Below are positions 52,600-64,000 of a stretch of 64,000 nt of DNA, one piece after another. The stretch spans positions 395,808 through 459,807 of the forward strand of contig RPFO01000130.1 of the NCBI GenBank assembly GCA_009746045.1, in the 5' to 3' direction. The notes under the pieces were generated by a model. That model was not told the DNA's origin. It made no database searches and worked only from the letters and a program-made list of their open reading frames with translations. The stretch comes from Mesostigma viride (lineage: Eukaryota > Streptophyta > Mesostigmatophyceae > Mesostigmatales > Mesostigmataceae). Position 1 is the stretch's first letter; each line of letters opens with the position of its first letter. The position numbers and the translations under genes were made by a program.

Positions 52600-52905
52600 C
52601 TTATCTTACTACCTAGATACGAGGCGTGAGATCCAACGCCGTAATCATTACTACCTATCATCCTACGTAGTAATTTTACTAGCCGTAAGTAAGAGTAACG
52701 TTACGACTGCACATCTTTGGTAGTACATTACCGACAGAGTAAATTACCGCGACGGGTCTTGGTTGGTAATCTACCACCTGTAGATTAGGTGCCAGTGATC
52801 CGATGCTGTAAGATACGTTTCAGTAAGTTACTTCGGGGATCTTTGCCTGTACACGGCCAGATGGATAATTATATTGTAATGGAGAAGTGGGAGAACGTGC
52901 GTGTC

Positions 52906-53051
52906 TATTAGCAAATGCAGCGAAATATAAAAATGTAGTTATCAGCCTTTTTCGCCTATTCAGCAGTTGTCGTTGTCGGCCGTTGTCAGTAAGCGGCTAT
53001 AGATTATGTGTGCTGGGGCCGGTGAAAAGACGCTAGCAAAGTTCGTCTGAA
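52906..53051. other. Upstream region of the first CACTA gene
   Basis: AT-rich, with AAATATAAAAATG at about 52922, a possible TATA element, about 120 bp before the first ATG ORF. Confidence 0.25.
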
Positions 53052-54161
53052 TGGCGTCCAATAGAGGGGATTTTATTCTTAGTGGATTGTTGGACGAGGA
53101 GAAGGCGAGGTTGCTGGCGGAGAATGCGAAAGAGCAGAGGGAAGCAGCGGAAGCCGTGCGTGGAAGATGAGGTAACGGGATGGAGTGTGGGCCCTGGCTT
53201 CTGGTTATGAAATGATGGCGGTTGCAGGCCAGCCGTGCTCGCTGGTAATGGGTGCGTGGTGTTGAAATCCAAGTTCTGCGCGTATTCTGTTTTTTGGTCA
53301 ATGATTGAAGGGATGTCGCCTTGTTTTATTTTTGTGCATCTGCGTCCCGTCGTGACTGCCTCGTCATGGACGCCCAGGGGTAGAAGTTCGAACGAGGGAA
53401 TGATTTTTCAAACGCCTGGATATGTTATGATAGTACGAATAAATGGTAATGGGTAGAGGCGGCCAAAATTTTGTTGGAAGTGTGCCAACGCCGCACATAC
53501 GACTTGAACAACCCTAGGTATCTTAGGAAAAGGAAACACGGATACGTCGGAGTGGAGGAAGAGGAAGACGATGACGATGGTGAAGACGGAGAGGTTTACA
53601 ATGGAGGCCTTGAGAATGGGGAGACATTGAAGCAGGAGAGCAGGGTAGCGGTGAGTGGCCCGTCATGAATTACATTGTGGTTGCAGTTGTTAGCGAGGCG
53701 TGTTGATTGCTTCTTGCCGCGGGTAATCGCTAGCGTGCATAACCTTCTTTTTTCAACAGGTGTTCTGGTGCATTGACTGCCGCAAAGCAATTAATGGGAC
53801 TGATTATGTGCCTATCATGCCGTTTGGGAATCATACATTGCCAACATTTCGTGTTTAGAAGGCGCGCCTTCAGAAGCATATTCAGCACCGCACGAGCCAG
53901 GTGCTGAAGGCGTGCTTGGAGAGGAAGGGGTATAAAGTGCGCATGACCGCATCGAAGAAGAAGAAGCAGCAGGAATCGGGCAAGACCATGATAACCGAGC
54001 CAGGATTGGCTTTCGTGCATGCAGTACATGGTGCGGCGCAGGCAGTGAATGCTGCATCGATTGCAGCGGTGCAGCCTGTGGCCATGGCGGTGCAGGGCGC
54101 GGGTCCTGAAGTGTGGGCGTTGGCGAAGCAGATTCACGATGCTGTCATGGCCACGTTGTGA
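53052..54161 (+). CDS. Putative multi-exon gene inside the CACTA element, unknown function
   Basis: Exon 1 candidate from ATG 53052: MASNRGDFILSGLLDEEKAR, helical and charged; possible donors GCC|GTGCGT or GAG|GTAACG, the latter after a TGA. Exon 2 at 53459-53650 (after GGGTAGAG): AAKILLEVCQRRTYDLNNPR then an acidic run EEEEDDDDGEDGE, donor GCG|GTGAGT. Exon 3 at 53760-54161 after a fine acceptor TTCTTTTTTCAACAG: VFWCIDCRKAINGTDYVPIM, a lysine run KKKK, and a hydrophobic AAVQPVAMAVQGAG tail. A TAG at 53856-53858 breaks exon 3 or marks a further splice. Strong splice signals but no known domain. Confidence 0.45.
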
Positions 54162-54234
54162 AGCCAAGGAATGGGTGTTGGTTCCAGTCAGGTGCCTCGC
54201 CCGGAGGAAGCTTTTCTGCTGTAAGCAGAGGTGC

Positions 54235-54326
54235 GGCATCAAGCATTTGCAATCGCCATGAGAGCAGTGGAGATGTCAGCGGCATGAAGCATTTGCAATC
54301 GCCATGAGAGCAGTGGAGATGTCTGC
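54235..54326 (+). repeat. 46-bp direct duplication
   Basis: GGCAT(C/G)AAGCATTTGCAATCG and the following GAGAGCAGTGGAGATGT occur twice back to back; the start of a third unit follows. Confidence 0.8.
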
Positions 54327-54946
54327 GGCATTGGGAGATCTGCAGACAATTGCAGGAGGACATTGTGCGGTACGCTTGTAGGGTGTATGCTGTGTTGTTC
54401 CGCTCGCTAATGGACATGTGCCCCTGTAACCTCTTCCAGGCTAGTATCTGCTATCCACCTCTTCAGGCTTGAAAAGTAAATTGCTGTACGGTTCACAATT
54501 GGCATGGCTTGACATGCACGCGTCCTTGACTGTGGTCTGCATGGGTTTGGGGTTTAGCGGTTTACATCAGACTCTGCTGTGTGTCTGCTTAATCAGCCGA
54601 CGTGTCACATGGGGACAGCAACGGCGCTGGGATGCAGCCCGGTGTGAATGCGAGTAAGGTACGCGCTGTCATGCATGGCGGATGGGGCGTGGAAGCCACG
54701 ACCCACGTTTTTGTGTGTGCACGGGGGGCTAGGGGGCAAGTCGTTGTGTTGCTGCCATCCATATGGCCATGGATATGCGGGAAGCTTTCCCTGTACCCAT
54801 ACTTAATGATGCATGGACTGGTTGTGACAGCCAAGGGTTTAGCTGTCGTGGGTTTGCTGAGTGATCATGGCAGTCTGCTAGGCTGGTGCTAGAACAGCAA
54901 TAGCGCGGTTACTGCTATGTCTTGCCCGTGCTAACTGATGCTGCAG

Positions 54947-55075
54947 CCATGCGTGGAGCGCGAATCGTCCCGAGAGGAGAAGGAGGAGGCGGGGCCGGTG
55001 CACCCATGGGCAGGGCCGGAGAAGAAGGACGCGGAGCACCCAGTGTGGGAGAAGGAGAAGGCGGGGAAGCACTGA
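54947..55075 (+). CDS. Putative terminal exon, charged, unknown
   Basis: After GATGCTGCAG: PCVERESSREEKEEAGPVHP, ending EKEKAGKH and TGA; exactly 43 codons. An earlier candidate exon ends at GCGAGTAAG|GTACGC (about 54657). May belong to the gene starting at 53052. Confidence 0.3.
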   Translation, partial: PCVERESSREEKEEAGPVHPWAGPEKKDAEHPVWEKEKAGKH

Positions 55076-55357
55076 AGCTCCACCCCATGTCAGGCCTCTA
55101 GTATAGGTGCCAGTTAACTAAACCCATGCACGTGCAGGTTGTAGCTCAGAATGTATTTAAAATCATATGCCCCTTTTCAGGTATATGTGTAACAGTGACT
55201 CCCAACGGATATATGTTCCTAATTTATTAAATTCTTACTGAATAATTGTTGTCTTTATGAACCCATGAAGAGCAAAGCCCGGTGGGGAGTACATGTAACG
55301 CATTACCACGAGAAGGGGTCCCCACACCGCATTTCTTCGCTCTCTGTTCCTATGCAG

Positions 55358-55477
55358 AACAAGAAGAGGTGGAAGACCAATGTCCCGGCTCACACGCCAG
55401 CCCATGTGGGTAAGCCCCCTCCCCCAAAGCGGAAGGGGCGCTTTGGGGAGAAGTGTAGTGAGGATTTTGTAGACTAG
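55358..55477 (+). CDS. Putative terminal exon, basic, unknown
   Basis: After a pyrimidine tract and TATGCAG: NKKRWKTNVPAHTPAHVG then PPPPKRKGRFGEKC, stop at 55477. KRKGR resembles a nuclear localisation signal. Confidence 0.3.
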   Translation, partial: NKKRWKTNVPAHTPAHVGKPPPPKRKGRFGEKCSEDFVD

Positions 55478-55712
55478 ATAGCACTAACTTACTTACACCA
55501 GACCTGGCAATAAACAAGCATTGATGGGATGGACCCAGCGATACATAATGGGCGTGCATGCGTAAAAAATATACACTATGCATGGCCCAATGGGCATGCA
55601 TTCAAATAATTACAAATGAAGGCCGCCATGAGAGCACTGAAGCTAAACCAGACCGGGCCACAATTAACCCTCCAGCACCAAAGTTCCACTGCATCATGTA
55701 AGACAAGCCTGA

Positions 55713-56604
55713 CATCCATCCATCCATCCATCCATCCATCCATCCATCCATCCATCCATCCATCCATCCATCCATCCATCCATCCATCCATCCATCCATC
55801 CATCCATCCATCCATCCATCCATCCATCCATCCATCCATCCATCCATCCATCCATCCATCCATCCATCCATCCATCCATCCATCCATCCATCCATCCATC
55901 CATCCATCCATCCATCCATCCATCCATCCATCCATCCATCCATCCATCCATCCATCCATCCATCCATCCATCCATCCATCCATCCATCCATCCATCCATC
56001 CATCCATCCATCCATCCATCCATCCATCCATCCATCCATCCATCCATCCATCCATCCATCCATCCATCCATCCATCCATCCATCCATCCATCCATCCATC
56101 CATCCATCCATCCATCCATCCATCCATCCATCCATCCATCCATCCATCCATCCATCCATCCATCCATCCATCCATCCATCCATCCATCCATCCATCCCAT
56201 CCATCCATCCATCCATCCATCCATCCATCCATCCATCCATCCATCCATCCATCCATCCATCCATCCATCCATCCATCCATCCATCCATCCATCCATCCAT
56301 CCATCCATCCATCCATCCATCCATCCATCCATCCATCCATCCATCCATCCATCCATCCATCCATCCATCCATCCATCCATCCATCCATCCATCCATCCAT
56401 CCATCCATCCATCCATCCATCCATCCATCCATCCATCCATCCATCCATCCATCCATCCATCCATCCATCCATCCATCCATCCATCCATCCATCCATCCAT
56501 CCATCCATCCATCCATCCATCCATCCATCCATCCATCCATCCATCCATCCATCCATCCATCCATCCATCCATCCATCCATCCATCCATCCATCCATCCAT
56601 CCAT
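55713..56604 (+). repeat. (CATC)n microsatellite, about 890 bp
   Basis: About 223 uninterrupted tetranucleotide repeats, except one extra C at about 56196-56199. Long open frames across it (IHPS or DGWM repeats) are a by-product. Confidence 0.99.
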
Positions 56605-56614
56605 TGATCGGGGT

Positions 56615-56907
56615 ATAGTCCTAGTACAGCCATGCTACGTCCTGGCTATGATGAGATTACTTGCCCACGCTCCTAGTGTTATGCCATGCTCACATGGGTC
56701 TTATTGCACCCACAGATTGCCGGATCGTTAGCGTGTCCGTTTAGCTAGCGTTCCCGAATGCAGCTGTGGCATGCCTTAGGCATGAAGGAGACTGGGGGTC
56801 TCTGCCCTTTCTCCTGTTGTGCACACACAGGGATTAAAAGCACTTCGGTGCTCCGTGACTCCCCAACAGGAGCACGTGTTTAATTAATTAATTAATTAAT
56901 TAATCGG
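56615..56907 (+). repeat. Second copy of the SINE-like repeat
   Basis: Matches 51473-51753 from TAGT(C/T)CTAGTACAGCC to the (TTAA)n tail with scattered differences. It directly follows the microsatellite. Another degenerate copy of the last ~50 bp follows at about 56908-56985 (GCTCCTTGACTCCC). Confidence 0.85.
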
Positions 56908-56985
56908 GGTTAGCTAATGCTCCTTGACTCCCTAATGGGGGCATGAGTTTAATAAATGAATTAAGTAGTTAGTTAATTAATCAGG

Positions 56986-58629
56986 TTGATTCAGATGAGG
57001 TCTGTGCTGGTTCCTTGTGGACTGGCCAGCCAGGGAGATATCTTCTTACATGGTCAGGCCCTTGCCGACCATGTAAGAACCTGTTAGGCGACGCAGTGGC
57101 CAACATTGGACATACCGCCATATCAAAGAGACAACCACGCAGGCCAGAAATCGGGAGAATCCGGACCATGGTAGCTCGAGCCTGCCGTTATCTTTTCCGC
57201 GTTTTCGAGTCGTTCAGGATGATGAAGATGAATGGTGATGGAAATGTGTATCCTTGTGCATTGAAATTATGGCTGGCTTACGTGTGGAGCGACTAGATGA
57301 CCTAGACGGTGGGGCCGGAAACAGCATGCTTGATCAGGGCGTGTGTTTCTAGCCTAACTGGCCGGGAGTGTCTAGTGGTGAGCACCATTGCTGCGATCGC
57401 TCTCCCACCATTTACGAGGAAATACCCGCAAATGGAAAACCACTGAAAAGGTCTAGCTAGTCAGTCATCACGTTAGCCATGCCGTGATTCCAAACGTCCA
57501 AGAACTGCACACGGTGCAAAGGCAAAAAGCCGGAGGACAGCACTTTCAAATGTGCGGCGGGAACCAAAAGCCCGCGGATGCCAGAAAACATCGTGTTGCG
57601 GCAGCGACGCGACGATGTGGACAACGAATCCAGTGCCAAGCTCGGAACGGCCGCAAAGGAGATCTGGCATCACATATGTTTGTCTCCGCGATATGATTTT
57701 AGCTGACATGCAGAGCACAGACACTGTTGGCGTCATCCGCTCAACCCCTCTTATTCAGACATGGGACCTCGGATGTGTAGGATTAGTAGCGTTGCCCAGG
57801 CGGACATTGTCAAAGACTACGACCCCCCAGTTGTGGGTCCTAGGAAATTTAACAAGCATGATTGTCTCCTTGTTGATAGGCATTAATTAATCCTTGATGA
57901 TAGGCATTGCTTGCGTGCAAGATTAGCTCGAGGCCCATATTTTAGACTACTAGCTGAGCTGTGGACATACATGTTGTTATTGACGTCTTGACGGATATTG
58001 ACGTCTTGGGGTGACTTCCACTATATCTTCTTTGGGGAATTCAGAGATCCCGGTCCCCCAACATGGACATGAGACTAATTAAAATCAATTAATCAATGTC
58101 ATGAATAGAGCGCGTTCATGACGTTCAGTCATGAACAGAGCCCTAACCTTAAACACATAAGAAAACAATTATGGCGGGCCATGTGACCAATGTAAGAAGC
58201 TTAGCCCCCAAACATATTGTTGTCTCACGTAATGAATCACTTGCTGATCAACAAATCGATGGTTATCTCATAGGCACAATGTACCTCTGACCATCATTGC
58301 TGGCCCATGCATGCATGCACCAATGGCAGCCTACATGACACATACATCGCTTATTTGCCATGTAAAAAATGCGACAAAGTGTCCATATAGGTACTCATAG
58401 ATTAGCACAAATTCCTTAGCACGATGTGGACAACTTTACTTAACGGTGAAAGCCTGTCTCGCCCTTATTGCCTTGAGGGTTCCCGGCGATAGGTCCTGTC
58501 TGTTGGTCGACATTTTTCTTTTGCAGCTGGCCATCGTCGGTAGGTATGAATGATCTCGATGCTAGCAATTACGATGATGATACCCGAGGTAGTCTATACC
58601 TAGGATCGAGAGCTTCTTCTTGTATGGCA
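56986..58629. other. CACTA interior without recognised gene
   Basis: Small palindrome CTTACATGGTC...GACCATGTAAG at about 57047-57079. Open frames of 60-112 codons show no known motif. No convincing exon signals. Confidence 0.4.
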
Positions 58630-59345
58630 ATGCCGGCAGTTAACTATTACTCCGAATAAAGAGTTAAGAGGTTGGCCCTCGGCAGTCGGCATGGCGATCA
58701 CGGAGCGATGACGGGGCGATGACGGGGCGATGACGGGGCGTTGACGCGCGTGATGAATAGGATCTGTTTGACAGGCGGCGGCTATTGGTAATATAGATTG
58801 TTGATTAAGAGAAGAGTTTAGATGTTGGCCCGTGGGCGATGACGGTGACGGCGTCACCGTCATCGCCCTCGACGGGCGTCATGAATACGACCTTTTTGAT
58901 ATGCGGCGGCTATTGGTAATATAGGTCGTTGACTACTACTCCGAATACAAATGTAAAGAGTTAAGAGGTTGGCCCTCGGCTGGCTCGGCATGGCGATCAC
59001 GGGGCGATGACGGGGCGATGACGGGGCGTTGACGCGCGTGATGAATAGGATCTGTTTGATAGGCGGCGGCTATTGGTAATATAGATTGTTGATTAAGAGA
59101 AGAGTTTAGATGTTGGCCCGTCGAGGGCGATGACGGTGACGACCGTCACCGTCATCGCCCTCGACGGGCCCGATGAAAAACCGATGTTTGATATGCGGCA
59201 GCTATTGGTAGTATAGGTCGTTGACTATCACTCCGAATAAACAGTTAACAGGTTAAGGCCCTCGGCCGGGCGATGACGGGGCGATGACGGGGCGTTGACG
59301 CTCGTGATGAATAGGACCTGTTTAATAGGCGGCGGCTATCGCTAA
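58630..59345 (+). repeat. ~300-bp tandem repeats with strong cruciforms
   Basis: About two and a half units built from GGCGGCTATTGGTAATATAG, GATGACGGGGC short repeats and AGAGTTAAGAGGTTGGCCCT. Two contain palindromes: 58827-58880 and 59115-59169, the latter with 26-bp arms (GCCCGTCGAGGGCGATGACG...). Confidence 0.85.
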
Positions 59346-59355
59346 TATATAGGTC

Positions 59356-59812
59356 GGATATTTGTGTAGCACCCCCCTCCTTCCCACGGCAGGTACGCAG
59401 CGACTCGCTGTTGTGCTGGCTGCAGTTGTGTACCACCTGTACGGTTTTTGTGTACCACCTCCCTCCTTCCCACGGCAGGTACGCAGCGACTCGCTGTTGT
59501 GCTGGCTGCAGTTGTGTACCACCTGTACGGTATTTGTGTACACCCCCCTCCTTCCCACGGCAGGTACGCAGCGACTCGCTGTTGTGCTGGCTGCAGTTGT
59601 GTACCACCTGTACGGTTTTTGTGTACCACCTCCCTCCTTCCCACGGCAGGTACGCAGCGACTCGCTGTTGTGCTGGCTGCAGTTGTGTACCACCTGTACG
59701 GTATTTGTGTACCACCCCCCTCCTTCCCACGGCAGGTACGCAGCGCCCGGCTGTTGTCCTGGCTGCAGTTGTGTATGTACCACCTGTACGGTATTTGTGT
59801 ACCACCACCCTC
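59356..59812 (+). repeat. 85/86-bp minisatellite, about 5 units
   Basis: TTCCCACGGCAGGTACGCAG recurs at 59381, 59467, 59552, 59638 and 59724. Units alternate GTTTTTGTGTACCACC and GTATTTGTGTAC(A)CCCC forms, giving a 171-172-bp dimer. Long open frames here follow from the repeat. Confidence 0.95.
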
Positions 59813-60916
<1,104 letters not shown>

Positions 60917-61071
60917 TCCCACCCCCGCTCTCTTGTCCCTCCCGCACCCCTCCTCTCTCTTTCCCTTTTCCTTGGCTGTTGAGAAGGACTGGGGTGAAAA
61001 CTCCAGACCGTTGGTGGCTGCCTTCAAGCAGGAAGTTTCAAGGATCAACAAGTTTTTGTGAGCTGTCTGAT

Positions 61072-61523
61072 ATGGTCACTGCTGCGACAAAGGTGAGTTA
61101 TCTTGTTTTTCATGTAATTTTTTTGCTGTAGCTAGGTAAGCCGGCCATTTTGTACTCCCCTTTCTTTTGCTCTCACGATTTATTCTTGTTGTGGTTTATA
61201 TGGTCCCGTTAAGTGGCATGCATTATCATTATCCACATTAGTGTGAGAAACCATCCGCAGTGTTGTAGCTTGCATCTATAACAACAGTTTTTGCTGCCGC
61301 CGCCACTGCTATTACCAACATTAAGTCATTCTTGCTTTCTAAGCACTCTTTTTCCTCTTAGGCTGTTGGTTGGGATACCAGCCACCCTTGCACGCATAAA
61401 TTCAAGCACCGGGTGCATGTGAAAACACAACCAAGGCAAGAATGTCCCCCTCTCGCAATATCCCACCCACGCAACGCACCCAATGCAGCAAGAATGGGAC
61501 CACCTTGTTGCCATGAGCTCTAG
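61072..61523 (+). CDS. Possible small two-exon gene, unknown
   Basis: Exon 1 61072-61092 (MVTAATK) with donor AAG|GTGAGT; exon 2 61362-61523 after TTTTTCCTCTTAG, phase kept: AVGWDTSHPCTHKFKHRVHV, ending CCHEL and TAG. 61 residues in all. Splice signals are good; no known domain, and exon 1 may have non-coding or coding sequence before it. Confidence 0.25.
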
Positions 61524-61638
61524 CACCGTTGCCACCCCTAGCTTTCTACTGTTCCCGTCCATCCTTATTTACACTGGCTGCTTTGCTTGCATTTCTGGCT
61601 CAGTGCCAGTTTGCACTTGCTAGCTTGCTAAGACAATA

Positions 61639-61938
61639 ATGCAGCTTGCAAACGGCAAGGGCAAGCACCCGGGTAAGAGCAAAGGCAACCGCACGAGCAA
61701 AGGAAAGGGAAACTGGAAGAGCAAGCACAAGGCCAAGGAAAGGACAAAGGCACTTGTGCTTGCCAAAAGGGCAGGCTCAAGGGAAATGACAAGGGCAAGG
61801 GCAGGGGCAGGCACAAGGGAAGCGGATAAGGGCAAGGGCAGGCGCAAGGGAAAGAGATTAGGACAAGTCAAGCACGAGGGAACGGACAAGGGCAAGGGCA
61901 GGCACAAGGGAAAAGATGAAGACAAGGGCAGGCACTAG
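61639..61938 (+). repeat. Degenerate GGGCAAGGGCAGGCACAAGG minisatellite, open as a Lys/Gly-rich frame
   Basis: 99 codons from ATG (MQLANGKGKHPGKSKG...KGKGRHKGKDEDKGRH). The repeat continues past the stop to about 62040, so the frame more likely follows the repeat than the reverse. I do not call a gene. Confidence 0.6.
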
Positions 61939-62284
61939 GGAAAGGATGAGGGCAACGGCAAACACTGGGGATCAAAGGATAGGGGCAAGGGCAGATGCTA
62001 GGGTAACAGTTAGGGCAAAGGCAGGCACAAGAGAAGAATAAGGGGCCGTGAAGTATAAGTGGAAATGCGGGTGGCGACATGGGGTTCGATCGGGCCTGCT
62101 GATGCAAATGCAGATTTCAACTGCAGTGACAAACACAAGCGTAGACATAGGCAACGACAAATTCCTTGCATGCGTGCCTTGCTCTTCACCGGCTGGCTCG
62201 TTTGCTAGTTGTCTAACAGTTTCACCGATAAACATCACTTGCCATTGTAAGGTCTGCCTTGCTGCCGTGCTAGTGGGTAGCTGG

Positions 62285-62505
62285 GTGATCGTGCTTGTTC
62301 CTTGTCAAGGGAGGGATGCATGTGGAGTAGGTGGGTGGGTGTGCTTGTTCCTTGCCAAGGAAGGGATGCACAAAGGTTAGATAGGTGCACGTGCTTGTTT
62401 CTTGTCAAGGGAGGGACGCACAAAGGGTAGGTGGGGGCACATGGTTGTGCCTCGTCAAGGGCGGGATGCACGAAGGGTAGGTGGGGGCATGTGGTTGGTC
62501 CTTGT
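62285..62505 (+). repeat. ~50-56-bp minisatellite, four units
   Basis: Units with CTTGTTCCTTGTCAAGGGAGG, GGATGCA and GTAGGTGGG, with scattered changes. Confidence 0.85.
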
Positions 62506-62706
62506 CTTTTCACCGCCCAAGCGATGGCGATGTAGCATGCATTATACATTTATTCGTGCATTAAAAATCACTTTCCTTACAAGCGGCCTTAGCCGACTCC
62601 ATCTGCCGTTGCCATTTCTCCGTATTGCATTGTCCGGACACGGTTTTTGTGTCGCAGGTCTTCCCCCGTAAAGGCACAAGCTGCCTGCGCGCGGAATTAT
62701 GTGCAG

Positions 62707-62895
62707 ACACCTCGGTTTCCAACACGACGGCTTCCCGCACATATCGAGCTCTGGATGTACAACATCTTCCCCCGGCGCACTTGCTCCCGGATGGAGCTTC
62801 TGTGCGGTGCCGACATCCCCGGAGCTGTCCTAAGCACCGCATGGAAACAGTATTTCAAGCCACGAAGAGAAGCCACGAATTTGATATTGACTTGA
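62707..62895 (+). CDS. Putative terminal exon, unknown
   Basis: After ATTATGTGCAG: TPRFPTRRLPAHIELWMYNI then CSRMELLCGADIPGAVLSTA and WKQYFKPRREATNL, stop at 62895. Globular-looking composition and an acceptor make it the most protein-like stretch in the right half of the CACTA element. It might be the end of a large spliced gene, possibly a transposase, but nothing identifies it. Confidence 0.35.
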   Translation, partial: TPRFPTRRLPAHIELWMYNIFPRRTCSRMELLCGADIPGAVLSTAWKQYFKPRREATNLILT

Positions 62896-63224
62896 TATTG
62901 TCGTCAGAAGACTTGATATGCTATTTTCTGTGAAGGCGTTGGATTTTTGTGCATGACATGTAATCCTGCATTTAATAATGAAATTTTTTATGAAATAGGA
63001 ACTCGTCTTGCATGAGCCTTGCTGCAAATGCCATTCATTTTTTTCCCCCGGGTAAATGGGTGTTAGGGGTTAGGTTGACCGAAATGATAAGTGAAATCAA
63101 AGTGAAATTCTGATAAGTGACATGCGTACTGCAATTCAGAACGACATAGCGACATGATTGTAGTACCGGTAGTGTACGCGAGAAGCATACGACGTCGTAA
63201 CCTACGGGACCGAGTACCGGGATC
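62896..63224. other. Inner flank of the CACTA right end
   Basis: AT-rich; possible AATAAT polyadenylation-like signal near 62976. No gene. Confidence 0.35.
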
Positions 63225-63400
63225 GTAAATTACCAACTCGTAAATTACTACCTCGCAAATTACTACCTCGTACCTTACTACCTCGTAAATTACTACCTCG
63301 TACATTACTACCTCGTACATTACTACCTCGTAAATTACTACCTCGTAAATTACTACCTCGTAAATTACTACCTCGTAAATTACGACGTCGGATCTTACCT
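63225..63400 (+). repeat. CACTA right subterminal repeat array
   Basis: About eleven copies of a 15-mer of the form TAAATTACTACCTCG, some with ACC or ACA in place of AAA. Such arrays bind transposon proteins in CACTA elements. Confidence 0.9.
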
Positions 63401-63477
63401 CGGATCTAACTCGTAGCTTACGAGAAAGATCCGAACTCTTATACAAACGGTATACGTAGTCTGTGCCGTAAATTACC

Positions 63478-63533
63478 ACCTCGTAATTTACGCCTCGGAT
63501 CATTTTTACTACCCTCGGACGAAAAGTATAGTG
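63478..63533 (-). repeat. CACTA right terminal inverted repeat
   Basis: 56 bp, ends GTATAGTG followed by TG at 63534-63535. Exact inverse of 52544-52599. Confidence 0.93.
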
Positions 63534-64000
63534 TGGATGAGGATATCCGCCCCGCCTGGAGTCGTCACCCCCAGCTGGGCCGCCACCGAGGTCTCACCCG
63601 CTGCGAGGGGCGGGCAGAAAAAGGCACGGAGCTCGGGCACCTTTTGGCGGCAGATCACTTTGCCCACGAGCTTGCGGAGCACCTCACCGCAGGCGATCGG
63701 GCGCACCTTGCCCTCCGTCGGGGGGGCAAGACACCCTTGAGCAGAGCGAGGAGGCGAGCGCCCGCTAACCACTCGCGCGCAGCGGGAGGAACGCGACCAG
63801 CCGCCAGGTCAATGTGGGTGTCAAAGAGAATGTCCTCGCCCCCATGCCCCACCAGGACCTCCAAGTGCTCGTAGCGCCAGCCCGACGGCCCGGTAGAGGA
63901 AGCCCGCGGGACCGCACCGTCGCATCACCTCCAGGAAGCAGTCGCGGTCCAGCCGGAGGGGGGCCGGCAGGGGGTCCGACACGCGGGGCAGCTGGAATCC
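63534..64000 (-). pseudogene. Non-LTR reverse transcriptase, N-terminal part
   Basis: Minus strand: GPSGWRYEHLEVLVGHGGED, then LLALLKG, a frameshift at a 7-base G run (63720-63726), then TEGKVRPIACGEVLRKLVGK, ending GGADILIH at the CACTA insertion. These are the fingers/palm start of non-LTR RTs. Continues beyond the window. Confidence 0.88.

Noticed and set aside
55576-56731. Very long ORFs encoding IHPS or DGWM repeats
   Set aside because: They are readings of a tetranucleotide microsatellite that stays open in all frames; no gene signal at either edge.
61639-61938. Lys/Gly-rich protein gene
   Set aside because: The frame follows a degenerate minisatellite that continues past the stop codon.

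Overview
The window is eukaryotic and consists almost entirely of transposable elements, many nested in one another. No rRNA, host housekeeping gene, CRISPR array or prokaryotic operon is visible. Evidence for a eukaryote: LTR retrotransposons with split gag and pol, a tyrosine-recombinase (PAT/Ngaro-like) retroelement, an R2-like non-LTR element, a CACTA DNA transposon, GTGAGT-type splice donors with pyrimidine-tract acceptors, TATA boxes and long microsatellites. A large, repeat-rich algal or other protist genome is my best guess (PAT-like elements and retroelement-borne DNA methyltransferases are known from such lineages); the species cannot be fixed from this sequence.

Layout. 1-6983 (minus): a largely intact Ty3/gypsy element (Gypsy-1) with an extra RNase H1 hybrid-binding-domain ORF upstream of gag, and gag/pol in a -1 relation. 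8234-12280 (minus): a PAT/Ngaro-like element with an intact RT-RNase H-tyrosine recombinase ORF and split direct repeats; the matching 5' repeat and a gag ORF of a second copy lie at 29348-30800. 13735-28386 (minus): a second Ty3/gypsy element (Gypsy-2) that carries a cytosine-C5 DNA methyltransferase between protease and RT and a PHD finger after the integrase. Its methyltransferase is split by a copia-clade element (Copia-A, minus). Copia-A is in turn split by Copia-B (21100-27306, plus), which has apparently identical 456-bp LTRs, a CCTAG duplication and the unusual order gag-IN-PR-RT-RNase H.

31748-33467, 45983-47700 and 47705-49399 are three ~1.7-kb elements with TTAA/TTAG target duplications and hairpin-rich ends; the second is inserted at the edge of the third. 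33595-43138, flanked by GATA, is a composite of two TGTCGCG...CGCGACA (LTR-like) units joined head to tail. The first unit is expanded by nine ~738-bp tandem repeats, each ending in a TATA box, inserted exactly downstream of another TATA box.

50206-64000 (minus) is a decayed R2-like non-LTR element. Its RT is split by a 10,990-bp CACTA transposon (52544-63533: 56-bp perfect TIRs, TG duplication) and by a 387-bp SINE-like insertion with a 12-bp duplication. The CACTA interior holds putative multi-exon genes of unknown function, an ~890-bp (CCAT)n tract, a (CT)n tract, minisatellites and cruciform-forming repeats.

The genes do not form a host pathway. Each set (gag, protease, RT/RNase H, integrase or recombinase or endonuclease) serves its own element. 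The most unusual cargo is the methyltransferase plus PHD finger of Gypsy-2.
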